From Delphinapterus leucas (taxonomy: Eukaryota; Chordata; Mammalia; Artiodactyla; Monodontidae), in contig NW_022098031.1 of the NCBI RefSeq assembly GCF_002288925.2, positions 7,097,131 to 7,161,130 of the forward strand: a stretch of DNA of 64,000 nt, given 5' to 3'. Positions 23,657 to 33,939 of the stretch are shown piece by piece (position 1 is the first letter of the stretch; each line of letters opens with the position of its first letter). The position numbers and the translations under genes were made by a program. Below the pieces are notes generated by a model, which did no database searches, had not been told where the DNA came from, and saw only the letters and a list, made by a program, of their open reading frames with translations.

Positions 23657-23821
23657 TTTTTTTTTTTTTTGCGGTACGCGGGCCTCTCACTGTTGTGGCG
23701 TCTCCCGTTGCAGAGCACAGGCTCCGGACACTCAGGCTCAGCGGCCATGGCTCACGGGCCCAGCCACTCCACGGCATGTGGGATCTTCCCGGACCGGGGC
23801 ATGAACCCGTGTCCCCTGCAT
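23657..23821 (-). mobile_element. CHR-type SINE, minus strand, missing its tRNA-like head
   Basis: T-tract 23657-23670, then SINE body to gtgtcccctgcat (23809-23821). The A-box end (ggcaggcggactctcaacca… gggaagccc) present in other copies is absent. The missing end is replaced by a palindromic, duplicated junction. Confidence 0.93.
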
Positions 23822-23894
23822 AATATTTAATGCAGGGGGCACGAACCTGTGTCCCCTGCATAATATTTAATCTGGGTGCCAGATTAAATATTAT
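23798..23894. repeat. Duplicated, palindromic junction at the SINE end
   Basis: A 34-bp segment (23798-23831, starting ggcatgaacccgtgtcccct) recurs at 23838-23871 with two differences. gtgtcccctgcat (23809-23821) pairs with atgcagggggcac (23830-23842) with one mismatch. ataatatttaatctgg (23860-23875) pairs perfectly with ccagattaaatattat (23879-23894) across a 3-nt spacer. Confidence 0.95.
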
Positions 23895-25425
23895 TTCTGG
23901 ATGTGTTTTTGAGGGTGTTTCCAGATGAGATCAGCAACTGAGTCCGTGATCTCAGTCAAGTAGATTTCCCTCCCCAATGTGGGGTGGGCATCATCCAATC
24001 CATTGAGGGCCTGAATAGAACAAAAACCAGAAAAAGGAAGAATTCACCCTTTTTTTGCTTCCTACCTGCCTAGTTGACTTGGAACATCTCATCTTACCAT
24101 TTCCAGCCCTCAGAATGGGATTTTTTTAGACGCATTCTGACAACTATTTTATTCATGCTGTTTCCGTGAGGGGAAATTACACCACCTTTCCTGGGTCTCC
24201 AGCTTGCAGACAACAGATAGTGGGACTTCTTAGCTTCCACAGTCACATGAGCCAAATCCTCATAATAAATCTCCATACTACAAGTTCTGTTTGGAGAAAC
24301 CTGGCTAATGCAAAGGGCTTGTGGATATAAGCATGTAGAAAAACTAAGCATTAACAGCAATAGCTGACACTTACATAGAGCTTTCTATATACTAGATGTA
24401 TATTATATATACATATACACAGAAATATATATACACACACAGACATCCCCACACTCAGGTATTGTACCTGAATATCAAAGATCTCATATATATAGTAAGG
24501 AGACTCATGAAAAGAGAAATTCTTATAAATTAATATTTAAGATTTGAATGATACATTTTTTTAAAGCAACGTACGTCTGATAAGAGATAAGGAAAAATAT
24601 CCTTTCCTTAGAAGATAGAATTAGGATATAAATGGGGGGAAAAAAAAGAACTGGAGAAATGATGGAGAATAATTACAAGGAAAGTTCAAAGAAAGACTGG
24701 TTTAAACATTCCTTGTAAATTATCTCTATTTTGATTAGCTGGTGATTCTTGTTCTGACACATGGATTACGGAGCTGGAAGAAAGGTGAGGTAAAAAAAGA
24801 AATACCAGACGCTTAAATTATAACCCAGTAAAAAGGTCAAAGAAATGCTAGTTAACACTTTATTTCTTAGGGTAGATGAAATATGAAAAGAACTAAAAGC
24901 TCAAAAACAGAAAGAAGAGCCTTTGCCATGTAAGGGCCAAAGTCACATGGGTGCCCAGAGGAATAATAAAAATGCCCTTCTTTTAGCAAGCAAAAAAATT
25001 CAAAAATAAAGCTTAACAATATAAATAGAAAACAGCCATCAGTATGACTAGGTGTTCATTTTGTGGTCCTGCTTTATCAGTTATTGTGTTTCCCAGTCAG
25101 TTATAGTGTTAAATATCACCCAACAGATTAGATTTCAGTGGAACAATTCCAGCTAACTTGAAATTAGTCATGATAATGAGGAGAAAGAAGCTTCTGGACA
25201 GCTCCCAAGCTTCATTCATTTGTAAGTTCTGAATTTTCGAATCAAAACTTTGTAAGGACTAAAAGCGTTTTTAAAAAAGGATAAATCTAGTTTTCACCAT
25301 TTTTAAAATGACCTATTGCTTTTATAATATATATACAGAGGAATAAAAAAAGCTAAATCACAGGAGTTGGGAAGAGAAAAGAAAGGGAAACATCTGAATA
25401 TCTGTGCAGTAGCCAAATATCTGAC
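23895..25425. other. Unannotated interval
   Basis: No gene seen. 24380-24440 is TA/CA-rich low complexity. Confidence 0.5.
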
Positions 25426-25815
25426 TTTTTCCATTTAATGCTCGTACCAGTCAATGTAAGCCAGCTTTACCAATATAACAAACTCTGCCACAGTCTCAGT
25501 GGCTTAAAACTATAAAAGTTTATCCTCGTGTTACCTGTCTGCTAAGGGTTTGCTGAGGTTTCTGCTGTGTGTGATCCTCATGATGAAACACCTACTACAA
25601 CATTGCCAGTAATCAAGGCAGAGAGAAATAGAAGGTCGAAAATCATGCAGGTAACATATAACAATTATGCCTATATTTTATTGGCCAAAGTAAACATATG
25701 GCACACCTAACTCCACAAGAACAGAGGCATGCAATCCAACCATGTACATAAGAAAAAAAAATAGAAATATTTGCTGGATAGAAATAGCAAACACCACAAG
25801 GCTCATAAAAGTCCA
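25426..25815 (-). mobile_element. LTR-like interspersed repeat (MaLR or related), minus strand
   Basis: Pattern taccaatataacaaactctg … cacagtctcagtggcttaaa near the start and ttttattggccaaagtaaac near the end, typical of old LTRs in this window. Family uncertain. Confidence 0.4.
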
Positions 25816-25819
25816 TTTT

Positions 25820-25925
25820 AGTAATGAAATTAAGCCCCAGGGAGGTCAAACAACCACTCAATGACACTTGTTAGTGGAATAGCCAGTTTTGAAATCCAGG
25901 CATTTCTGACTTCAGGATGTGAATT
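25820..25925 (-). mobile_element. MIR fragment, minus strand
   Basis: taagccccagggaggtcaaa … ttttgaaatccaggcatttc matches the reversed MIR core and head region. Confidence 0.5.
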
Positions 25926-25969
25926 GGGAAATGTGTAGGATGAATGCTTGATTAATTCAATGTTGCAAA

Positions 25970-26135
25970 GTCCTTGGTACTGGAAGTTGCCTTACCTGTG
26001 TAACAGCAGCATCACTTAAGAATTTAATAGAAATGTACAATCTCAGCCCCACCCAAGATACTGAACCAGAATTTGCCTTGTAATAAGGTCTCTTGACAAT
26101 TCATCTGTACTTAAAGTTTGAGAAGCCCTGTCTTA
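25970..26135 (-). mobile_element. MER5A-like hAT-Charlie MITE
   Basis: Contains agcagcatcacttaagaatt, atctcagccccacccaagat and cttaaagtttgagaagccct, in the order of MER5A on the minus strand. Non-autonomous DNA transposon remnant, diverged. Confidence 0.75.
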
Positions 26136-26955
26136 AACTCCTTTGTCTTTGAGCACACATGAAGTCTCATTGGAAGTAACCCATGGCTGTCCCCTGCTCC
26201 AAGCCTATACCTATCCATTTAGAAAGCCTTCCCCCCAAATTTCCCATCACCACCACTACCCAGTCATTTCTGGGACCCTATGTAGGAATGTGATAAGGAT
26301 AACCGTCTTCCCTCAACTTTAATACACCTCTGTTTACTCTCCCCGCTGTCTTTCTCCAGGCACAGTGACCTCTCTTTCCTGTGTCTGCTAGCCCACAGAA
26401 TAACAAATATGTCCTATTATCTGTAACACAGCTGAGGAAATGGGTGAAGAATGGACTTCTCTGGAAATCGCATTACAACTGACTATCTGGGCCTCTAAGC
26501 AGCACTGCTTATGCCCAGAATCAAACACATTCATATACGTACACAGCTGTTCCTTTGAGCAACACTTTTTAAATGGCTCAAGATCTGTCTATTGACCAAA
26601 TGTAGGCAATGATGAAGGGATGAGAGAGAACTTTTTCTCATCTCTATTGTGCTCATAGTTACTCTCTTTTATCTTCCTAAGAATATCAACCCCCAAAGAA
26701 CTGTTGTGCACCATACACCCAATTCAACAACAAAAAAATGAAACTCTCTCATGCATACTAGTAATTCATGTAAATAACACTTGGGGTAAGGGGTACTTCA
26801 GATCAGCAGAAATTCTCTCTTACAATTAACATATTATATCTAGGATACTAAATAGAAAATAATCATTTTGAATAAACCTAAAGGCCCTCTTATTTTGACA
26901 AGTGGTATTGCTTCATACTACTTCTATTCAAATAATTATCATAGAGAATATTATC
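26136..26955. other. Unannotated interval
   Basis: Slightly GC-richer stretch (26160-26420) without a recognisable exon or repeat. Confidence 0.45.
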
Positions 26956-26959
26956 CTCG

Positions 26960-27345
26960 AGTGTCTTGGAATCTTTCTGCTATTAAAAACAAGGCAACAG
27001 ACCCGAAATGGAGTTGCTTATGCTAAACCTCATACCACCACCAAGACTTCACTTAATTACAGTTTCTGCTTTCCCAGAAATGGAATCTTAAACCAGTCAA
27101 TCAGGAATTGTCTGATCAGCACTAGTTAAGTAATCTGCCTGTCAGACCCCTGTCATCTCCTAAAAGAAAGTAACTTGGTCATAATCAACCCACTTCTTTG
27201 CCTAGTATAACTTCCTTGTTCCTGCTCCCTTCTGTATATAAAAGTTTTTCATTTTATACAGGTCCTCAGAGCTCCTTTCTATCTGCTAGTTTCAATACTA
27301 ACTGATTGGAATTCATTTTTGCCCAAATAAACCCTTAAAATTTTT
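26960..27345 (+). mobile_element. Probable solo LTR of an endogenous retrovirus
   Basis: The sequence has LTR layout: cccgaaatggagttgctta near the start, a TATA-like tgtatataaaagtttt (27233-27248), a leader-like ctcagagctcctttctatct, and the polyadenylation-like gcccaaataaacccttaaa (27322-27340). No internal region is seen. Family not determined. Confidence 0.5.
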
Positions 27346-28329
27346 AATATGACTCATAAAGTTTATCTCTTAATATTGTTATACATAATAATAAATTGAA
27401 ACTTTAAAGAAAACCTATAACTAATAAAGAAATAATGAAACAATGAAAAAGGAAAGCCTAATAATAAGTATACATCAGGAGGACAGGGTGTGCTACATGA
27501 AATATAAGCAGACTTGGGTTTTCCTGCATAGGACTACCCTTATTCATTATAATTAGCAATAATTGTGCCTTGGATAAACCTCATTGACTACAATACTGTC
27601 ACTGTGCAAAGCTTCCCCTTATTCATTTTACAACCAAATCCCTCCTCCTCCAAATTGCCATTGGGATGCCCATCTAAATATAACATTTCCCAAACCATGT
27701 GAACAAGTGTTAGCCAATGGGATGTGAGCAGCTTTCAGGTCACATTCTTAAAAGGAAGCTACTTGCCTTTCACTTGTTCTTTTCACCTAGGAAGTATCAA
27801 CAACTGGAACAGTCACCTTGGATCCAGGGATGGAATCTATGCTGATGATGGAAAAGCAACTCTTCCAAATCCCAATATGTTGCAATCTTAGAATTTTATG
27901 GAGCAGAGACATAAATCTTCTGTCATGTTTAAGTCACTGCTAATTGGTCTTTGAATCAATATTTAACTAATATAGAACTTCATATAAACAATTGTGAGGT
28001 TTTTTCCAACAAAATCTAACCTCTGATAGAATACCTATATAACTGAGGATCTTGCTTTGCCTGATGAGTGAGAACTAAAAACAACAGAATTATTACAAAA
28101 AAACAGAAGGAAAAGACAGCTGTATTTAACTTTAGAAAAGTAAATATTCTTTATTTTTTGAAAAATGAATTTGGAAGAGTTTAAAATTTTCATAGACATA
28201 ATATCAGATTTATTTGTAAAATATTTTGGATGAAGTAAGCAAGGATCTTCTAAGCCTACACATTTTATTTATGTTTTTATTCAACTAAATGCACTATGTG
28301 AATTGTCCTGTTTCTGTGAATGAGCTCAT
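27346..28329. other. Mostly unannotated; possible LTR-like fragment
   Basis: 27690-27975 (gccaatgggatgtgagcagc … catgtttaagtcactgct) has the flavour of an old dispersed LTR-like repeat, but I cannot assign it. Confidence 0.3.
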
Positions 28330-29150
28330 CATTTTCTCTGGCTGCAAACCATCTTGCGAGCCTTCCTTCTTCCCTCTTCTGCCATCCTATTAGTCTCTTC
28401 TTCCTTTGTTGTAGAGCCTCCCATATGAATTCTTTCTCTTTTATGTCACTGCTGTATCCAAATCATTACTCACTTCTTCCAGGGTTCTTATAAAACTCTA
28501 AGTGGCCATTACTCCAGCTGCCTCTAACACCTTGTCTTTTTATTCTACCAGTTCAAAACTTATGGAGAAAATTTTTTTTTTATATCTTCATTGTGCAAAT
28601 CATTCCCTTCATCAAATACTTTCAAAAGTTAACATGTAGGGCTTCCCTGGTGGCGCAGTGGTTGAGAGTCCGCCTGCCGATGCAGGGGACACGGGTTCGT
28701 GCCCCGGTCCGGGAAGATCCCGCGTGCCGCGGAGCGGCTGGGCCTATGAGCCATGGCCGCTGAGACTGCATGTCCGGAGCCTGTGCTCCGCAACGGGAGA
28801 GGCCACAACAGCGAGAGGCCCGCGTACCGCAAAAAAAAAAAAAAAAGTTAACATATAAATTTCAGTCTTCTTAGACATTTTGTTATTTAAGCTCCACCCA
28901 TCGTTATTTCCTGAATACAAAACACGTAGTCACACCTCCATTTTGCTCAGTCCATACTCTGCCTGAAAAGTATTTTTGATTCAAAGCCTACATCATGGCC
29001 TGTCCTTTTCATAAGATCTTCAACTGTCCTAGGGGCTCAGCCTCTCTTCTGAATTCATAGTGTTCTTATATGTTCCAAGCATCTAGACCCTCTACTATAT
29101 CTCATTCTTCAAGAAACAGTAGAAGACACCAATCAGTTGAAATCTATATC
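28330..29150 (+). mobile_element. L2/CR1-like LINE fragment (plus), split by a SINE
   Basis: Pyrimidine-rich sequence with L2-like phrases before (cagctgcctctaacaccttg) and after (gcctacatcatggcctgtcc) the SINE. Diverged; family assignment tentative. Confidence 0.4.
28638..28842 (+). mobile_element. CHR-type SINE, near-consensus
   Basis: Complete copy with intact A-box (tggcgcagtggttgaga) and B-box region (gggttcgtgcccc) and A-tail 28831-28846. The exact 12-bp duplication aaaagttaacat lies at 28624-28635 and 28843-28854. It looks young. Confidence 0.97.
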
Positions 29151-29159
29151 TAACCTACT

Positions 29160-29300
29160 GTGCAGGTGGCACTATGTTTGGTGGTAGGAATTCAAAGAAA
29201 AGATATGATAGCTGCTGCCTTTGAGAGGCTTACAGACAATTTGGAAAGATATTTAAAAAGCAAATCACAATACAAGATTATACAGAGTTCTTAGAATTCA
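29160..29300 (-). mobile_element. L2-like fragment, minus strand
   Basis: ggcactatgtttggtggtag … ctttgagaggcttacagaca resembles the reversed L2 3' end. Weak. Confidence 0.4.
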
Positions 29301-30345
29301 GAAGTTGGACACATTTAAGGTTGTGGCTCTTACTCCAGCCCCTGGGATTTTATCACCTTATTTGTCATTCTTCTCCCCCAAATTAAATTGTTTTAAAAAC
29401 TACCCTAAGAACTTATATTTAAACCTCTTTGAATTAATAAACCTTAAAACACTAATAACATCTATAACCTTTATGTTGAATAAACATATCTCTCCCACTT
29501 TTCATTCAAATGGTACCTGTTTGGGAAAAGAAGATTTTTTTCATGTGTCTGAATGAAAAGTGTGATGATTCCATGCTTTCCTTTTTATCCTTAGGTAGTA
29601 AAAAAATCCCATAATCACTTTAAATAACTAAATGCCTTTTGTATTAATAAAAATATCCAATTCCAAATAGGAATCAACATTCTAAACCTGAATCAAATTG
29701 AGTCTTCTCCCTCACATACCACCTCGGGAATCACTGAAAGCAGAATGTAGGCAGAAGGAGTGGGGTATAATTTTTCTTTTCTCCTTCTACACTTCATTCT
29801 CTAATTCCCCCTCTTTGATTTTGGCAACCACAGTTTCTGAACCTGCCCATGTCAAAATAGAGCATAGATGAGAGGGACAGGAAATATCTAACTCACTCTT
29901 GTGAGGAGGTCTCCCACTCTTTCAGTCAGGTGGATTTAATGCTAACTTTCTCACTCCTTGCTACTTTTGCAGATTCTTTGGAAATCTTGTTCATTATCCT
30001 CTTACCTGAAGTTTTCTTGACCCACACACAAATGCACTATATGTTGGTGTTAGCTCACTCCCTTTTCAGTGTTTATAAATTGGAGATCTACCTCTAGCTT
30101 CTCCTTTACTGAGTCCAGTTCACCCATCTAGGAGCAAGCCTGCATAGGACACACACTAGTCTTCCTTGCCCATCTCCTACATCTGGGAAATGAGGGGGAA
30201 ACATTCATTCTTTGATCAGATGAATGAAGAATGCAGGCTAATCCCAGCCTAAGCAGACCACTGGCACATCTCTCACCTGCTAGATTTCTCAGGCATGTGT
30301 GAGACACTGATCATTATGTTGCCTGAATTCAGGAATATCAAGCTC
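29301..30345. other. Unannotated interval
   Basis: Nothing recognised. Confidence 0.5.
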
Positions 30346-30349
30346 TCCT

Positions 30350-30545
30350 AGTTCGGGATGTCGGATTTAACAAATTAAAGTACAGGCATCCAGTTAAATT
30401 TGAATTGAAGATAATCAACAGATATTTTTAGTAGAAGTATGTTCCCTACAATATTTTGGACATACATTTTACTAAAAGATCACTTGTTGTTTATCTGCAA
30501 TAGCAATTGAACTTTAGCTTCCATGTTTAGTATTTTATCTAGAAA
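30350..30545. mobile_element. Palindromic DNA-transposon MITE remnant (hAT-Charlie type, MER53/MER58-like)
   Basis: Left half acaggcatccagttaaattt gaattg…agaagtatgttcc is mirrored by ggacatacattttactaaaa…ttgttt. The centre shows inverted complementarity (gtagaagtatgttcc against ggacatacattttact). Exact family uncertain. Confidence 0.55.
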
Positions 30546-31685
30546 TTCTACTCCCTAGTAGCTCTGTTGATGTCACTCTCTTGACCTGAAGTGAGGAGGG
30601 GACTCCCCCAACCATTGACTTTGGGGATGAATCTGTCAGTTCAACTTTATACAAAGAAATACTTTTCCTAAGTCCCCTATCAATCTTCATTCTTTGAAAT
30701 ATTTTGAATAGTCAACCTTAGGGATGATAACCTTTCTTAATATTTCCTTTGGAAATTTGCATCTTGATTTGGTGGGGATGCAAGGTTAAAAGGACTCTCA
30801 TGTATTGCTGGTAAAAATGTTAATTGTTACAACCCTGTTGGTTTGCAACCTGACAAAATCCATTAAAATAAAAATTACACACTTTGGAGACTCCTTTCCT
30901 GAGAATCATTATATACATATAAATGACACTAGTATAAAATGTTTCATAACAAGGATATCCTAGCAGTATTGGTTCATAGAAGCAAAAAAGAAAACAAAAA
31001 TCAGTAAAAATTTAAATCACCATCAATAGAGGAATAACTGAATAATTTATGGTACAAAGCTCACTCTGAAATATTGAAAAGAATAAATGAGAACTATTCC
31101 AATTGATTTGGAGAGATTTCCATAAGGTATAGTTGAGGAAAACTTTTAAATTCATCAAAAAGTACATGTTTCTAAAATAAATGAATTATCACGATAGAAA
31201 TCTCTATTTATAATTTTTCCTATAGCTACAGAAAAAAGAAAATATGGAAGACTACATGTAATTGTGTTTAGGACAGATCATGGGGAGTACATATATTAGG
31301 TTTGCAGAGTCTGGTGGGAGGGAAGATTTTTTTTTTTTTGCTAAAAATAAACTTCTCTTTTCCAGTGTAAAAATTCTACTTTCAAAAGCTCTTTTGCAAA
31401 GTATCGATCCTTTCCATTAAACCAGACCTAGATCTAGCCTTTATTATTGACTTTAGCATACAACCTTTTACCCTAAGGCTTCAGGATAACTCTGCCTAAG
31501 TAAATTGTTCAATCATTAACATAGTTTAATTCCACAGACAAAGGTTTAGTCATTTATAGGCACATATGGTAACCAAAAATAATAATAATAACTTTATTGT
31601 AAATCTTAAAAGGCAGACAAGCTGACTTTTAGGGAAACAGTAGTAAATAGATAAAATTTAAATTATCTAACAGGAACTCCCTCAG
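30546..31685. other. Unannotated AT-rich interval
   Basis: Nothing recognised. Confidence 0.5.
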
Positions 31686-31689
31686 TTTG

Positions 31690-33540
31690 CTCCTACAAAA
31701 CAGGAAATTTACAAGCCTACTCATGCAGGCATATGACGATTTCTTCCCTCCTGTTACATTAGAAGCGAGGCCATCTCTCTTTAAGCACAGCTCTTTCATC
31801 TGTGCTTTGAGATCTACTTACTTTTGTATTCTGAGGATGCTTATATTATTAATGATTGCTTCTAATCCCTGTTTATGGAACCAGTCCCTCTCGACTAGAT
31901 CCCTCTAACATACAATTACACAAAATCATCCTTCAACCACATATTTGCCTCCAGCTTATCACCATACTCTTCTTTACCTTTAATCTAACTTCTAGAAAGA
32001 ACTGTTCATAGTTTTATCTCCTTTTCTTTGGTTCATCACTCCTCAGTCTATTCCAAACTGGCTTTCTTTGTCTTTTCTACAATGAAAATTCACTGATCTC
32101 ACCACTGACCTTCATGTCGTGGAATTCAATGGATATTTTTCTGTCCTCTTCTTATTTGCTGTTACCATAGCATTTGACAATGTAGACAACTCCATTATTT
32201 CTATTGTCTCTGATATTTTCCTTCTCTTTTCTTGGTTTCTGTGACATCACCCTCTCTTGGTTTCCCAACTATATTTCTCTTCTCTTTTTAATCTCATTTA
32301 TGTTCATTCTTCTAGTCCTGCCTATTTAATGTTGCAATTTCTCAAGACTCAGATATCTTTCCTTCTCTCTAACTCTCTCTCTAAAACTTCAGATGTATGG
32401 CTCTAATTACCATCCATGTGTTGATGACTCCAATCTTTTCATCTTTGTAGTTCCAGATAGACCTCTCTTCTGGGTCATATATCCAACTACCTTCTCAACA
32501 TCTTTACTTGGATATCAAAAGCATTTCAAGCTCCTTCTATCTGTGATGAGCACATTATCCTCCTTCAAAACCTTGGTTCTCTCCCACTGTTAAGAGTACA
32601 GCACCGTCATACTCTAGAGGCATAAGCCAGAAACCTAGTAGTCATTCTTATTATTTCCCTTCTCTTATCTTCCCATACTTAATTGATCATTAAATCCTTT
32701 AAGTCAATCATCCAAATATATTTCAAACCTCTACTCTTATCATTATCTCCTCTGTAATCAGTACTTATCCAAGCTATTAGCTATTCTCATTTCTTTCCTG
32801 GACAATATTTATAATAAATTACAATATATAATTATTATTTAACCTACAAACTGCTTTTCTTTTATCTGTATTAGGTCTCCTCCCACCATTCTCTAAACAG
32901 TGACTTTTCCAATAACAAATTAGATCAGGTCACTTTCTTCTTAAAACTCTTCAATGACTTTGGACTGCCCTTAGGACTAAGACCAAGTTTCTTCATATTG
33001 CCTACAAGCCCTGTATGATCTGGTTCTTGTCACCATCTTTAGTCTTACCCTTTTGATCTTCCTTTCCCAGAGAAATACTTTTAAATCTCACAATCTAAGT
33101 GAAGTTGGTTTATTTTATCTCCTATTGAATTATATTTCCTTCCTTCTGAGTACTTATCTCAGTTTTTAGTTAAATATCTATTAACGGGCTTCCCTGGTGG
33201 CGCAGTGGTTGAGAGTCCGCCTGCCAATGCAGGGGACGCGGGTTCGTGCCCCGGTCCGGGAAGATCCCACATGCCGCGGAGTGGCTGGGCCTGTGAGCCA
33301 CGGCCGGGCCGCTGAGCCTGCGTGTCCGGAGCCTGTGCTCCACAACGGGAGAGGCCACAACAGTGAGAGGCCCGTGTACCACAAAAAAAAAAAAAATCTA
33401 TTAACAATTTGACCTTTTATTAGTAGCCTCCATTAGAATGGAGAGAATTTTAATTTTCTCATCATTGCATTTTCAAAGCCCTGAACATGGCACATAAGCA
33501 GTACAAAACATTTTTATTAAATAAATTAATAAAAATGCAC
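31690..33540 (+). mobile_element. L2 LINE, plus strand, with nested SINE
   Basis: L2-like order: aatttctcaagactcagata … gatgactccaatcttttcat (32335-32445), acttggatatcaaaagcatt (32508), gtcatccttctc-type region, acaagccctgtatgatctgg (33004), and after the SINE the 3' end (ctgaacatggcacataagca … ttattaaataaattaataaa). Heavily diverged with no open frame. A CHR SINE sits at 33186-33395. Confidence 0.7.
33186..33395 (+). mobile_element. CHR-type SINE nested in L2
   Basis: Complete copy with a 5-bp tandem duplication (ggccgggccg, about 33303-33312). Exact duplication atctattaac at 33176-33185 and 33396-33405. Confidence 0.96.
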
Positions 33541-33544
33541 ATAG

Positions 33545-33690
33545 AATAATGTAGTGTTTGAGAGAATAAGCTCTAGAATCAGATACACTGAATTTCAAAT
33601 TCTAATTCTTCCCTTGCTAGTTGTATAATCCTGGGGAATTTTTTTCTCTTAGTTTCCTCATCCCTTCTAAGGATGGTTATAAAAATGTCA
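33545..33690 (+). mobile_element. MIR SINE, plus strand
   Basis: Order of MIR features: ataagctctagaatcagata (head), cttgctagttgtataatcct, ctcttagtttcctcatccct, ttataaaaatgtcaatagct. Confidence 0.75.
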
Positions 33691-33699
33691 ATAGCTAAT

Positions 33700-33935
33700 A
33701 TTAAATAAGGACAGTAATGGTACTTAACACTGGGCTAAGTGCTTTCATTTGCATTATCTCACTTAAAATTAATGCCACGAGGTAGGTGTTAATATTATTC
33801 TTGTTTTAGAGGTGAGGAAACAGAAAATTAAGAGAATTAAGTAACTTTCCCAAAGTCATATAGGCATTAAATGGAGGAGATATAAGTAAAACTTAAGTCT
33901 ATTTGCTACCAAAGTATATGCTTAAAGCCTTATTG
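33700..33935 (-). mobile_element. MIR SINE, minus strand
   Basis: gggctaagtgctttcatttg, cattatctcacttaaaatta, cacgaggtaggtgttaatat, gaggtgaggaaacagaaaat and taagtaactttcccaaagtc are reversed MIR phrases in order. Confidence 0.85.
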
Positions 33936-33939
33936 CTTT

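Noticed and set aside
28638..28720. tRNA-like A and B boxes
   Set aside because: These belong to the SINE head; no cloverleaf tRNA gene is present.
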